This document shows positions 14,009 to 22,737 of a stretch of DNA of 64,000 nt, piece after piece (position 1 is the stretch's first letter; each line of letters opens with the position of its first letter). A program made the translations under genes and the position numbers. The DNA is taken from positions 1 through 64,000 of the forward strand of contig JBAZQZ010000002.1 of assembly GCA_041663205.1 (NCBI GenBank). Reading direction: 5' to 3'. The stretch comes from UM-FILTER-38-24 sp041663205. Lineage in GTDB: Bacteria > Patescibacteriota > Gracilibacteria > UBA1369 > LOWO2-01-FULL-3. The notes under the pieces were generated by a model. It searched no databases and was not told where the DNA came from. It worked only from the letters and a program-made list of their open reading frames with translations.

Positions 14009-14974
14009 ATGATTACACAAGACAAACTTCTTGCGCAGATTCCTTTCTGCTTGAATGCGACGGATTTTCCTACGCTTGGGGCGAAATATGAGGGGAAGGT
14101 CCGCGATAATTATACTAAAGACGGAAAACGTTTTATCATCGTGACCGATAGGCTTTCGGCTTTTGATCGCGTGATAACTCTGATTCCTTTTAAAGGACAG
14201 GTCTTAAATCAAATGGCAAAATTTTGGTTTGAGCAGACAAAAGACATCATCGGAAATCATGTCATCGAATTTCCGGATCCAAATGTCGTCGTCGGAGTCG
14301 AATGTAAAGCGCTTCCTGTAGAGCTTGTTGTTCGCGGGTACTTGACCGGTGTGACTTCTACAAGTGTTTGGACTCATTACAAAAACGGTTCTCGTGAATT
14401 TTGTGGGAATAAACTTCCGGACGGGATGAAACGCGATCAGAAATTTGATAAACCTATTCTTACGCCTTCTACAAAAGCAGAACACGGTTCACATGATGAA
14501 TCTGTTTCTCGCGAAGATATTCTTGCCCGCGGAATTATCACTCCTGAGCAATTCGATTTTATCGCTGACGCGGCTATGAAACTCTATGCTCGAGGTGTTG
14601 AAATTGCGGCAAAGCAGGGGATTATATTGGTAGATACGAAATACGAATTTGGGCTTACTCCTGAGGGAAAAATTGTTCTTATTGATGAAATGCACACTCC
14701 GGATTCTTCACGTTTTTGGTTTGCGGATGAATATGAAAAACGTTTCGCGGAAGGACAAGATCAGAAAAAAATTGATAAAGAATATTTAAGAGAATGGCTT
14801 GATGAAAGGGGATTTAGAGGAGAAGGCGAAATTCCTGTTGTTCCTGATGAAATTCGAGTCGAAACTGCACGTAGATACATAGAGGCTTATGAGCTTATTA
14901 CAGGCCAAACTTTCACTGCGGAAGTTGGTGACACAAGTGAAAGACTTAAGGCGAATTTAGCAAAATATCTTTAG
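14009..14974 (+). CDS. purC: SAICAR synthetase
   Basis: The 321-residue protein matches the longer form of PurC found in yeast and many bacteria: YEGKVRDNY (27-35), VTDRLSAFDRV, ELVVRGYLTGVTSTSVW, and GIILVDTKYEFGL with IDEMHTPDSSRFW near 235-245. It condenses CAIR with aspartate using ATP. It follows the accessory island and is separated from purE by a minus-strand gene whose end lies 3 bases from its stop. Confidence 0.97.
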   Translation: MITQDKLLAQIPFCLNATDFPTLGAKYEGKVRDNYTKDGKRFIIVTDRLSAFDRVITLIPFKGQVLNQMAKFWFEQTKDIIGNHVIEFPDPNVVVGVECKALPVELVVRGYLTGVTSTSVWTHYKNGSREFCGNKLPDGMKRDQKFDKPILTPSTKAEHGSHDESVSREDILARGIITPEQFDFIADAAMKLYARGVEIAAKQGIILVDTKYEFGLTPEGKIVLIDEMHTPDSSRFWFADEYEKRFAEGQDQKKIDKEYLREWLDERGFRGEGEIPVVPDEIRVETARRYIEAYELITGQTFTAEVGDTSERLKANLAKYL

Positions 14975-14977
14975 AAT

Positions 14978-16000
14978 TTAACGATAGGGCTGTTTCCTCA
15001 CTTCTTTACAGTTGTTTGGCTGTGGGGAAAAGTCTCCGGCGATACCATTTGAAACAAAGAATGTCGATCCGTTATGTCCTATATGAATATGTAATCCTTC
15101 TTTGTCGGCCATTTCAGGATGCAGAACGAGCCATGGTGTCACAATGGTGTTAATAATTTCCCAATACTTGGCCCATGTAATTATGAGCTCAGCATTAGCG
15201 CTTATGTCGTCGGTGGCCGCTTTTCCTTCGTATTGGGCTCTTTCTATTCCTGCCCTTGCTGTAGGATAAAGTTTAGGGCTGCATATAGTAAGGGTTTTTC
15301 CTTCAATAAGACGTCTTTTACTATAACTTGCCGTTGAAGCATCTTCCCAATTTGGTTCAGAGGGATTATCTGAACAATTTTTATCGCAAATATAATTTGT
15401 AATTCTTTGCCCCCATTTTACAGATACATATCTTGGTCCATTCATTCTATTAAGTGCGGTAAATGCCTCCTCGTGGAAACTGAGTCTAATTAAACCACCG
15501 GAATTCTTCTCGAGCTGTTGTCTGAGAGCAGTACCTTTATCGTCAGTACCATTTTTTTCTCCAGTTTCCCCGGCAGGAATATTTCCATCAATTTTGACAG
15601 GAGGGGTTCCAGCGCTACCTAAAGAGTGTTTTGAACTAGGATTTACTGGCTTAGAGGTAAACTTTGGTTTAAGTGGCTTTGAGTTAGGCTGTTTTTTTGA
15701 ACCTTTTAGTTTAGGCCTTGAAGTGTACACTGAGTTTGGCTTTGAGATGGATCCTGGCTGGGTTGGTTTTAACTCGGGAGGAGGGAAAGATATACGAACC
15801 ACTGACGTAATTTGTGCAGGGTTTGATGTTGGTATATCAATTTTTTTGTCGGGACTAGAAATCATTAAAACTGCAAGTATTGTGCCTGCGATAGTTGTGC
15901 TTACGCCGGTTATAACGTGCCTTATTTTATCTGCTCGTTCTGTTGCTTCCGAAGTACGTGGGAGATCTATTTCTTTGGGATGGAGTGCTAAAGAGTCCAT
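14978..16000 (-). CDS. Membrane-anchored protein of unknown function
   Basis: The 340-residue protein has one predicted membrane segment at about residues 27-47 and no cleavage motif. A Pro/Lys/Ser-rich linker follows (about 70-150), then a ~190-residue C-terminal domain with Trp, paired cysteines (ICDKNC) and a terminal NNCKEV. The likely topology is a short cytosolic N-terminus, a linker through the wall and an outer domain. The fold is not recognised. It lies between purC and purE on the opposite strand with its own strong promoter and may be an insertion into the purine cluster. Confidence 0.7.
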   Translation of the reverse strand: MDSLALHPKEIDLPRTSEATERADKIRHVITGVSTTIAGTILAVLMISSPDKKIDIPTSNPAQITSVVRISFPPPELKPTQPGSISKPNSVYTSRPKLKGSKKQPNSKPLKPKFTSKPVNPSSKHSLGSAGTPPVKIDGNIPAGETGEKNGTDDKGTALRQQLEKNSGGLIRLSFHEEAFTALNRMNGPRYVSVKWGQRITNYICDKNCSDNPSEPNWEDASTASYSKRRLIEGKTLTICSPKLYPTARAGIERAQYEGKAATDDISANAELIITWAKYWEIINTIVTPWLVLHPEMADKEGLHIHIGHNGSTFFVSNGIAGDFSPQPNNCKEVRKQPYR

Positions 16001-16038
16001 TGATGATAGTGAAAAATAATTTCTTTACGGCCCGTGTT

Positions 16039-16067
16039 AAAATAAACCATTTAAGCGGTTTTGTCAA
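16039..16067 (-). promoter_or_regulatory. Promoter of the membrane-anchored unknown gene
   Basis: Minus strand TTGACA (16067-16062), 17 bases, TATTTT (16044-16039); the leader is about 30 bases. Confidence 0.7.
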
Positions 16068-16081
16068 ATCGGTTTCAACTT

Positions 16082-16110
16082 TTGCAGAGTTTTCCATTAT
16101 GTTATATTGT
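16082..16110 (+). promoter_or_regulatory. purE-purB promoter
   Basis: TTGCAG (16082-16087), 17 bases, TATTGT (16105-16110); an overlapping TATATT lies at 16103-16108. It is back-to-back with the minus-strand promoter. Confidence 0.5.
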
Positions 16111-16151
16111 AAAGGCTGGATTGTCCGAATCACTTTTTAACTATTTTGTTT

Positions 16152-16604
16152 ATGAAAGTCGTAATACTTTTGGGATCTGAGTCTGATCAGGAATTTGTGA
16201 AAAGTTTTCCAAGTGAATTTTCCGAATATGGCGTGGAATCTGAAATTATCGTTGCATCCGCGCACAAAGTTCCGGAAAAAGTTTTTGAAATCGTTTCGGA
16301 AAACAACAAAGAAGAGGATATCGTCTATATCACAGTCGCGGGAAGATCAAACGGACTTTCGGGCGTCGTGGCGGCAAACAGCGTTCATCCGGTGATCGCG
16401 TGCCCTCCATTTGCTACAAAAGAGGATTTTATCATTAATATAAACAGCACTCTTGTGATGCCGAGCGATACGCCTGTGATGACTGTGATTGATCGCCAAA
16501 ATGTTGTCATGGCGGTGCTAAGAATTTTCGCATTGAAAGATGAAAAACTCAAAAAAGCAGTTTCTGACAGAATTCAAAAAATTAAAAAAAGTTTCGATAA
16601 ATAA
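16152..16604 (+). CDS. purE: Class II-type PurE (AIR carboxylase)
   Basis: The 150-residue protein has the PurE motifs GSESD (residues ~9-13) and SAHKVPEKVFEIV. The next block, VAGRSNGLSGVVAANSVHPVIACPP, follows the metazoan/class II form (AGRSNGL...PVISCPP) rather than the bacterial class I form. Class II enzymes carboxylate AIR directly with CO2 and do not need PurK, which is absent from this window. ATG 16152 is used; a TTG 6 bases upstream is unlikely. PurB follows after 12 bases. Confidence 0.88.
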   Translation: MKVVILLGSESDQEFVKSFPSEFSEYGVESEIIVASAHKVPEKVFEIVSENNKEEDIVYITVAGRSNGLSGVVAANSVHPVIACPPFATKEDFIININSTLVMPSDTPVMTVIDRQNVVMAVLRIFALKDEKLKKAVSDRIQKIKKSFDK

Positions 16605-16616
16605 TTTACAAATAAT

Positions 16617-18044
16617 ATGGAAAACAGTTTACTTGCAGTTTCGCCTTTGGATGGAAGGTACAGCGATAAAGTGTCTTATTTGTCACAATATTTCGCTGAG
16701 GCGGCATTGATGAGGTATCGGGTTCTTATTGAAATCGAATGGTTCATTTTTATTTTCAATGAACTTGATTTGGCGGGGAAAAAACTTGATTCTAAAAATA
16801 TAAGGTTTTTGCGAGGGATTTATGAGGATTTTGATATCGAATCCGCGAAAAAAATCAAAGAAATCGAGCATACGACGAATCACGATGTGAAGGCGGTTGA
16901 ATATTTTATAAAAGAAAAATTTGTAAAAACGGATTTGGAAAAATATTCTGAATTTGTGCATTTTGCATGTACTTCGGAAGACATCAATAATCTTTCATAT
17001 TCTTGCGCGATTCGCGATTTTTTGGAGAGGGATTTTTTGATGACGGCTAAGGATTTGGTGAAAGAGGTTTATGCGCTTGCAGTAGCGAATAGGGGAGTTG
17101 CCATGCTCGCGAGAACTCACGGGCAGGTCGCCACTCCGACGACTCTTGGAAAAGAAATGATAAATTTTGTTGCCAGAATGGAAAAAGAAATCGAGGTTTT
17201 GAGTAGTTTTACCGCTTTGCCTGCGAAAATAAATGGGGCGGTGGGGAATTACAATGCGCACGTTGTGGCTTATAAAAATGTGGATTGGATGGATGCTTCG
17301 AAGAAATTCGTGGAATCTTTGGGCCTTAGTTTTAACCCTTACACTACACAAATCGAACCTCATGACGGTTTTGCTTTTGTTTTTGATTGCGTAAAAAGAT
17401 TTAACACAATTTTGCTCGATTTTGATCGTGATATGTGGACTTATATCAGTCTTGGATATTTCGGCCAGAGGACTGTAAAAGGCGAGGTCGGATCTTCGAC
17501 GATGCCGCACAAAGTGAATCCGATTGATTTTGAAAATAGCGAGGGAAATCTTGGGGTTGCGAATGCGCTGTTGTCGCATATGTCCGAGAAACTTCCGATT
17601 TCCAGAATGCAAAGAGATCTTACGGACTCTACGGTTTGCCGAAATATCGGGTCTGCATTTGCTTACTCGATTTTGGCTTACAAGAGCACTATGAAGGGTG
17701 TATCAAAGTGCGAGGTGAATAAAAAAGTTATACAAGATGATTTAAAGGATAGGTGGGAGGTTTTGGCTGAGCCGATTCAAGTTGTGATGAGAAAAAATTT
17801 GGTAAAAAATTCTTACGAACAACTAAAAGAACTGACTCGTGGAAAAGGTGGAATTTCAAAAGCCACTGTCCAAAGTTTTATTAAAAAATTGAAAATAAAA
17901 GCTGAGGACAAGAAAGCTTTGATTGAGCTTACGCCGGAAAAATACGTAGGACTTGCGACAAAACTTGTCGATGATTACGAGCTAAAGTCAAAAGACGAAG
18001 GCTGTTCTCCTTTTGGTTGTGCGGGTTGTAGCGGATGTCATTAA
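16617..18044 (+). CDS. purB: Adenylosuccinate lyase
   Basis: The 475-residue protein has the fumarase/aspartase-superfamily signature GSSTMPHKVNPIDFEN, TSEDINNLSY and ARTHGQVATPTT with the catalytic His, as in the PurB form of Enterobacteria. It acts twice: SAICAR to AICAR, and adenylosuccinate to AMP, thus serving PurC and PurA of this window. The last residues, GCSPFGCAGCSGCH, are an unusual tail with four cysteines and a terminal His that the family normally lacks. It is cotranscribed with purE. A weak hairpin GTGTG/CACAC with TTTT follows near 18070-18095. Confidence 0.95.
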   Translation: MENSLLAVSPLDGRYSDKVSYLSQYFAEAALMRYRVLIEIEWFIFIFNELDLAGKKLDSKNIRFLRGIYEDFDIESAKKIKEIEHTTNHDVKAVEYFIKEKFVKTDLEKYSEFVHFACTSEDINNLSYSCAIRDFLERDFLMTAKDLVKEVYALAVANRGVAMLARTHGQVATPTTLGKEMINFVARMEKEIEVLSSFTALPAKINGAVGNYNAHVVAYKNVDWMDASKKFVESLGLSFNPYTTQIEPHDGFAFVFDCVKRFNTILLDFDRDMWTYISLGYFGQRTVKGEVGSSTMPHKVNPIDFENSEGNLGVANALLSHMSEKLPISRMQRDLTDSTVCRNIGSAFAYSILAYKSTMKGVSKCEVNKKVIQDDLKDRWEVLAEPIQVVMRKNLVKNSYEQLKELTRGKGGISKATVQSFIKKLKIKAEDKKALIELTPEKYVGLATKLVDDYELKSKDEGCSPFGCAGCSGCH

Positions 18045-18045
18045 A
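18029..18045 (+). repeat. Direct repeat, left copy (purB 3' end)
   Basis: TAGCGGATGTCATTAAA covers the purB stop codon. The right copy at 18890-18906 matches in 16 of 17 bases. Confidence 0.7.
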
Positions 18046-18218
18046 ATTTATTTAGCTAGGATGTTTCAGGTGTGGATATTTCACACTTTTAGCCGAGCGT
18101 TCCTTAGATCCTAGATCGAATCGAAACTTTTCCTGAGAAGACTTCTTGTGTGGCGTGATAATTAAGCCTGTTTTTGGCCTATGGATGCCAAGAGTGGCCG
18201 GGCAGGAGAGATAAGTAC

Positions 18219-18246
18219 TTGACAAGATGTGTGTCTGTGGTACTAT
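18219..18246 (+). promoter_or_regulatory. Promoter of the unknown gene at 18.3 kb
   Basis: TTGACA (18219-18224), 16 bases, TACTAT (18241-18246); the leader to ATG 18277 is about 24 bases. The 18046-18218 stretch contains no gene I can support. Confidence 0.6.
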
Positions 18247-18276
18247 GTGTTTAGTTTGTTTATTAATTATGTTTAT

Positions 18277-18885
18277 ATGGTAAATGAAAATGTACCTGGA
18301 GCTGATGCTCTTGAAGCAGATATAGGCCCTAAAGCCTTACAAGTTGCCAATGGAGTTGATTTTGGGGTGGTCGATGGAGCTACAGGTATTGCTGAAGGGC
18401 AAAAGGCGAGAGCTCAGGATGTTTTATTAGAGAGTGATGGAATCGTGGAAGAAAGAGATATGGACTTTGAATTTGCCAAGGGTTTTGAGTCAAAATTTAA
18501 GGGTATAGAAGGTGATTCTGTTGATGGCGTTTGTGAATATGGAAATTGTCGTCTTTTGAGGTTTAAAGAACGAGAAGTTATAGAAAGAAAATCAGAGGGG
18601 GGAGGACTTAAAAAGATAACTATAGTGCATCCGGTGTATAGCGTAGTTTTTTATCCAGTAGCCCTATCTTTGCCTAGGGTTAGTTCTGTTTCTTGGGATT
18701 TATCAGGTAGCGGAACCTCTTTTTTGGGGAATGGAAAAAAACTGCGATCTCCCCACTTTCAAACAGAAGGTCGATACAAAGACAAAGAATTACGGGAAGT
18801 GCTCTGGCCTGAATTTCAAAGGATTTGCGGGGTAGTAAATCCGCTTAGAGTTGTTTCTACTTTCGAACGAGGGGAAAGCTATTAG
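18277..18885 (+). CDS. Unknown protein, 202 residues
   Basis: ATG 18277 follows a good promoter; a longer frame from 18229 would begin inside the promoter. The protein has no signal peptide or membrane segment and no motif I recognise. The first ~90 residues are acidic (EADIGPKALQVANGVDFG), the rest more basic with HPVYSVVFYPVALSLPRVSSV near the middle and a C-terminal ELREVLWPEFQRICGVVNPLR. It lies alone between purB and ileS, in a segment bounded by 17-base direct repeats, which suggests insertion. Confidence 0.6.
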   Translation: MVNENVPGADALEADIGPKALQVANGVDFGVVDGATGIAEGQKARAQDVLLESDGIVEERDMDFEFAKGFESKFKGIEGDSVDGVCEYGNCRLLRFKEREVIERKSEGGGLKKITIVHPVYSVVFYPVALSLPRVSSVSWDLSGSGTSFLGNGKKLRSPHFQTEGRYKDKELREVLWPEFQRICGVVNPLRVVSTFERGESY

Positions 18886-18889
18886 GATA

Positions 18890-18906
18890 TAGCGGATGCC
18901 ATTAAA
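18890..18906 (+). repeat. Direct repeat, right copy
   Basis: TAGCGGATGCCATTAAA, one base different from 18029-18045. The 844 bases between the copies hold only the unknown gene and its promoter. Confidence 0.7.
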
Positions 18907-18973
18907 GTGTAATTTTTGCTGGCGAAGTTTGATTTTCGAGAGTAAAATTTCTCTGTTTTTTTAACAAAAACAT

Positions 18974-21900
18974 ATGTTTAAGAAGGTTGATCCAAAACAA
19001 AGTTTTCCGAAAATGGAAAAGAAAATTTTGACAGGGTGGAATAAAGATAAGATTTTTGAGGAGTCTATTGTGCAAAGAAAGGATAATAAAAAATATGTGT
19101 TTTTTGACGGGCCTCCTTTTGCGAACGGTCTGCCACATTACGGGCATATTTTGGCGAATGTTTTGAAGGATGCGATTACGAGGTATTGGACGATGAAGGG
19201 CTTGTACGTGCCGAGAACGAATGGTTGGGATTGTCACGGACTTCCTGTTGAATATGAAATAGAAAAGGAATTGGAGCTTTCAGGGAGGAAATCTATCGTC
19301 GATTTTGGGGTCGAAAATTTCAATGCGAAGTGCAGACAATCTGTTTTTAAATATACAAAAGAATGGGAAGAGACGCTAAAAAGAATCGGACGCTGGGTCG
19401 ATTTTAGCGATAGTTATGCGACGCTGGACAATACTTACATGGAATCGATTTGGTGGATTTTCAAGCAAATTTGGGATAAGAAAATGGTTTATTCCGGATA
19501 CAAGGCGATGCATATTTGTCCGAGATGCGAAACTCCGCTTTCAAATTTTGAGGTTTCTCAAGGGTATAAAGATGTCACGGATTTGTCTGTGACCGCGAAA
19601 TTTAAACTTTGCGAAGATGCGTTGAAGGCGATTGGTGCGGTGGGGGAGAGTGTCTATGTTTTGGCTTGGACAACCACTCCTTGGACACTTCCGGGAAATG
19701 TGGCGCTGGCGTTTGGGGGTGAAATCGATTATGTGAAAGTGGCTTACAACAAAGAAGACGGAACGCAGGAAAATTATGTTTTAGCCAAGGCTTTGGCCGA
19801 TAAAGTTTTGGGTGAAAATAAATATGTTGTCACCGGGAAAGTTGATTCGAAAAAGCTCGAAGGAACGCACTATGAGCCACTTTTTGATTATTATTTGAAT
19901 AAAGGAATCGAGGGGAAACTTTATGAAATCGCGTTGGCGAATTTTGTTACGACCGAGGATGGAACGGGAATTGTGCATATTGCGCCGATGTTTGGAGAGG
20001 ATGACTACAATCTCGGGAAGGAGAAAGGGTTTGGAATTGTGCAACATGTTGCGATGAACGGGAATTTCAATCCGGAAGTTACCGATTTTGCCGGAAAATT
20101 TGTGAAAGGTCAGGACTCAAATGTTGCGAAATTATTGGAAGAGAAAGGGCTTCTTTTCTCTAAGGCAAACTATAAACACAGCTATCCGCATTGTTGGAGA
20201 TGCGATACGCCGCTTTTGAATTATGCGACGAGATCTTTGTTTATTCGTGTCAGCGAAATTCGCGACGATTTGCTGAGAAATAATGAAAAAATTCATTGGC
20301 AACCTGAACATATAAAAGACGGACGTTTCGGAAAATGGCTTGAGCAAGCGCGCGATTGGGCTATCTCGAGAAACAGGTTTTGGGGGTGCGCTATTCCGGT
20401 TTGGGAATGTGAATGTGGAGAAATGACTTGCGTAGGGTCTATCGAGGAACTTAAAAAATTGTCCGGCGGAAAAACGCCTGAAAATGGAGGAAAACTCGAT
20501 TTGCACAAACCGTATATCGACGAAATCACTATTCCGTGCGAAAAATGCGGGAAACAAATGAAGCGAATTCTGGATGTTTTCGATTGCTGGTTTGAAAGCG
20601 GATCAATGCCTTATGCACAATTGCATTATCCTTTTGAAAACAAAAAAGAATTTGAAGATAATTTCCCTGCGGATTTTATCGCTGAGGGCTTGGATCAGAC
20701 GCGCGGATGGTTTTATACGTTGCATGTTTTGGCGACAATTCTTTTCGATAAACCTGCGTTTAAAAATGTAATTGTGAACGGGATTTTGCTTGCGGCGGAT
20801 GGTGAAAAACTTTCAAAAAGAAAGAAAAATTATCCGGATCCGAATTTACTTTTTGATACGAAAGGTGTTGATAGTACGAGATATTTCTTGTGCAGTTCAA
20901 CGGCGCCGCTGGCCGAGGATGTGCGATTTTCAGAGGAGCATGTTGATGAGATTGTGAAGAAAGTTACGCTTACTCTTTGGAATACTTACAGCTTTTTTGT
21001 GACTTATGCGAAAATTGATAAATTTAAAGCGGAAAAGAATTTCGAGGAATTTTCTCCCGATAACAAGCTTGATAAATGGGCTTTGTCCGAGCTAAACGCG
21101 CTTATAAAAACCGTGACCGAGCAAATGGATGATTACAATATGACGCGCGCGACTCGTCCGATTTTGGACTTTTTGGAAAATCTTTCGAACTGGTATGTGC
21201 GAAGGTCTCGAAGGAGGTTTTGGAAGAGTGAAAACGATGGAGACAAGAAGCAGGCTTATCAGACGCTTTTTACTGTTTTGGTGCAGCTTTGTAAGGTGAT
21301 GGCTCCTTTTATGCCGTTTATTGCGGACGAAATTTACAAAAATTTGACAGGCGAAAAATCAGTGCATCTTTGCGATTGGCCTAAGGCAAACGAAAAATTG
21401 ATTGATGAAAAATTGAACGGGGAAATTCGTTTGGTTAGAACTATCGTAAATCTCGGGCACAGTGTGCGCAGTAAGGCGAAAATCAAGGTCCGTCAGCCGT
21501 TAAGCAAGATCAGTCTTGCTTTGCCAAAAGGTATGGATGAGGAAAATGTTCTTCTCCAGAAAGACGTGATTTTGGAGGAATTGAACGTGAAAAATATTGA
21601 AATTTTGAGGGACGCCGGAGAAATTGCGCAATATACGGTGACGCCAAATTCAAAGGCGCTTGGCCCTAAATACGGCAAAGATGTCCAATTTATTATTCAA
21701 AAAATCAAGGCGGGGGAATTTGAACTTCTCGAGAGTGGAGAGGTGAAGGTAGGAGAATTTGTTTTGCAAAAAGATGAGGTTTCGGTCGGATTCAAGGGCA
21801 AAGAGGGGTTTGATGTCGAGAGTGAAGACGGGATTACGGTTGCGCTTGATACTGTTATTACTGAGGAGCTTAAGAAAGAGGGATATGCTCGCGATATAAT

Positions 21901-22132
21901 CAGATTTATTCAAGAAATGAGAAAGGAGGCGGATTTTCAAGTTGATGACAGGATTTATGTTTTGGTTGAGGCTCCGACGGAAATTGCCGAAGCCGTAAGT
22001 GCGTTCGCGGATTACATAAAAAATGAAACTTTGGCGGTTGAAGTTCAACAGAGTGGAAATCTTGAATGGGACAAGGAAAAAGTTGTGCAATTGGAAGAAA
22101 ATTCTGTTAAAATCGCTGTAAAGAAAGCTTAA
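18974..22132 (+). CDS. ileS: Isoleucyl-tRNA synthetase, eukaryote-like type (IleRS2)
   Basis: The 1052-residue class I synthetase has the HIGH-type motif HYGH at 55-58 and the KMSKS-type motif KLSKR at 612-616 (DGEKLSKRKKNYPDP), with the YFLCSS segment characteristic of the eukaryal-type IleRS. That type is generally insensitive to mupirocin. The editing domain contains AWTTTPWTLPGN. It charges tRNA-Ile. The 88-base leader shows no T-box motif. The next gene starts 4 bases after the stop. Confidence 0.96.
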   Translation: MFKKVDPKQSFPKMEKKILTGWNKDKIFEESIVQRKDNKKYVFFDGPPFANGLPHYGHILANVLKDAITRYWTMKGLYVPRTNGWDCHGLPVEYEIEKELELSGRKSIVDFGVENFNAKCRQSVFKYTKEWEETLKRIGRWVDFSDSYATLDNTYMESIWWIFKQIWDKKMVYSGYKAMHICPRCETPLSNFEVSQGYKDVTDLSVTAKFKLCEDALKAIGAVGESVYVLAWTTTPWTLPGNVALAFGGEIDYVKVAYNKEDGTQENYVLAKALADKVLGENKYVVTGKVDSKKLEGTHYEPLFDYYLNKGIEGKLYEIALANFVTTEDGTGIVHIAPMFGEDDYNLGKEKGFGIVQHVAMNGNFNPEVTDFAGKFVKGQDSNVAKLLEEKGLLFSKANYKHSYPHCWRCDTPLLNYATRSLFIRVSEIRDDLLRNNEKIHWQPEHIKDGRFGKWLEQARDWAISRNRFWGCAIPVWECECGEMTCVGSIEELKKLSGGKTPENGGKLDLHKPYIDEITIPCEKCGKQMKRILDVFDCWFESGSMPYAQLHYPFENKKEFEDNFPADFIAEGLDQTRGWFYTLHVLATILFDKPAFKNVIVNGILLAADGEKLSKRKKNYPDPNLLFDTKGVDSTRYFLCSSTAPLAEDVRFSEEHVDEIVKKVTLTLWNTYSFFVTYAKIDKFKAEKNFEEFSPDNKLDKWALSELNALIKTVTEQMDDYNMTRATRPILDFLENLSNWYVRRSRRRFWKSENDGDKKQAYQTLFTVLVQLCKVMAPFMPFIADEIYKNLTGEKSVHLCDWPKANEKLIDEKLNGEIRLVRTIVNLGHSVRSKAKIKVRQPLSKISLALPKGMDEENVLLQKDVILEELNVKNIEILRDAGEIAQYTVTPNSKALGPKYGKDVQFIIQKIKAGEFELLESGEVKVGEFVLQKDEVSVGFKGKEGFDVESEDGITVALDTVITEELKKEGYARDIIRFIQEMRKEADFQVDDRIYVLVEAPTEIAEAVSAFADYIKNETLAVEVQQSGNLEWDKEKVVQLEENSVKIAVKKA

Positions 22133-22136
22133 AACT

Positions 22137-22505
22137 ATGGGACTTATTTTTTCTCCACTTATTAGTATTGCTTTAAACGGTGTTACACTCTACGTGATAA
22201 CTAAATTCGTGGATGGTGTCACTTATACCGGTGGAATCAAGTTTTTTATTCTTGGTGGAGCGGTGATCGGAGTTCTTAATTTTATTTTGAAACCTTTGCT
22301 TAAATTGGCTGTTTTTCCGATTTTGATTATTAGTGGCGGACTTTTCTTTATGGTCGTCAACGGTGTTCTTTTGTGGTCATTAACGTATATTTTAAACTAT
22401 TTACATCTTTCAGGCGTATCAATTACCTTTCCAAATCTTGGCAGTTATGTTATAGGTGCTATCGTATTTGGAATTGTAAATTGGCTTGTTAACCTAATAA
22501 AATAA
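22137..22505 (+). CDS. YvlD/phage-holin-IV-like membrane protein
   Basis: The 122-residue protein has four hydrophobic segments (about 5-25, 30-50, 55-80, 95-120) with the family motif GGAVIGVLNFILKPLLKLAVFPI. Members (PF04020) are small integral membrane proteins; the holin name comes from similarity and lysis activity is not implied. It is followed by secG after 1 base, in the ileS transcription unit. Confidence 0.85.
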   Translation: MGLIFSPLISIALNGVTLYVITKFVDGVTYTGGIKFFILGGAVIGVLNFILKPLLKLAVFPILIISGGLFFMVVNGVLLWSLTYILNYLHLSGVSITFPNLGSYVIGAIVFGIVNWLVNLIK

Positions 22506-22506
22506 T

Positions 22507-22725
22507 ATGCAAACTATACTTACGACAGTTCAGGTCGTGCTTTCAATTCTTCTTTCCGTTGCTGTTTTGACACAACAAAGAGGAACCGGACTTTCTTCAA
22601 CATTCGGAGGAACCGGAACTTTTTATACGAGCAAAAGAGGTGCCGAGAAAGTGCTTTTTAATGCCACTGTTGTACTCGGGATTCTTTTTGTCGCTAACTC
22701 ACTTGCTTTCTTATTTCTTGTTTAA
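22507..22725 (+). CDS. secG: Preprotein translocase subunit SecG
   Basis: The 72-residue protein has two membrane segments separated by the conserved loop QQRGTGLSSTFGGTG, the SecG signature. It assists SecYE in protein export. It follows the YvlD-like gene and precedes a membrane-anchored solute-binding protein, itself a probable Sec substrate. Confidence 0.92.
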   Translation: MQTILTTVQVVLSILLSVAVLTQQRGTGLSSTFGGTGTFYTSKRGAEKVLFNATVVLGILFVANSLAFLFLV

Positions 22726-22737
22726 AAGAAATCTTAA

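Noticed and set aside
18886..18973. T-box upstream of ileS (and of tyrS at 44687-44800)
   Set aside because: The leaders are short and contain no T-box consensus or antiterminator pairing.
22137..22505. Phage lysis module
   Set aside because: The holin-like protein is of the YvlD type in a housekeeping operon; no lysin or phage structural genes are present.
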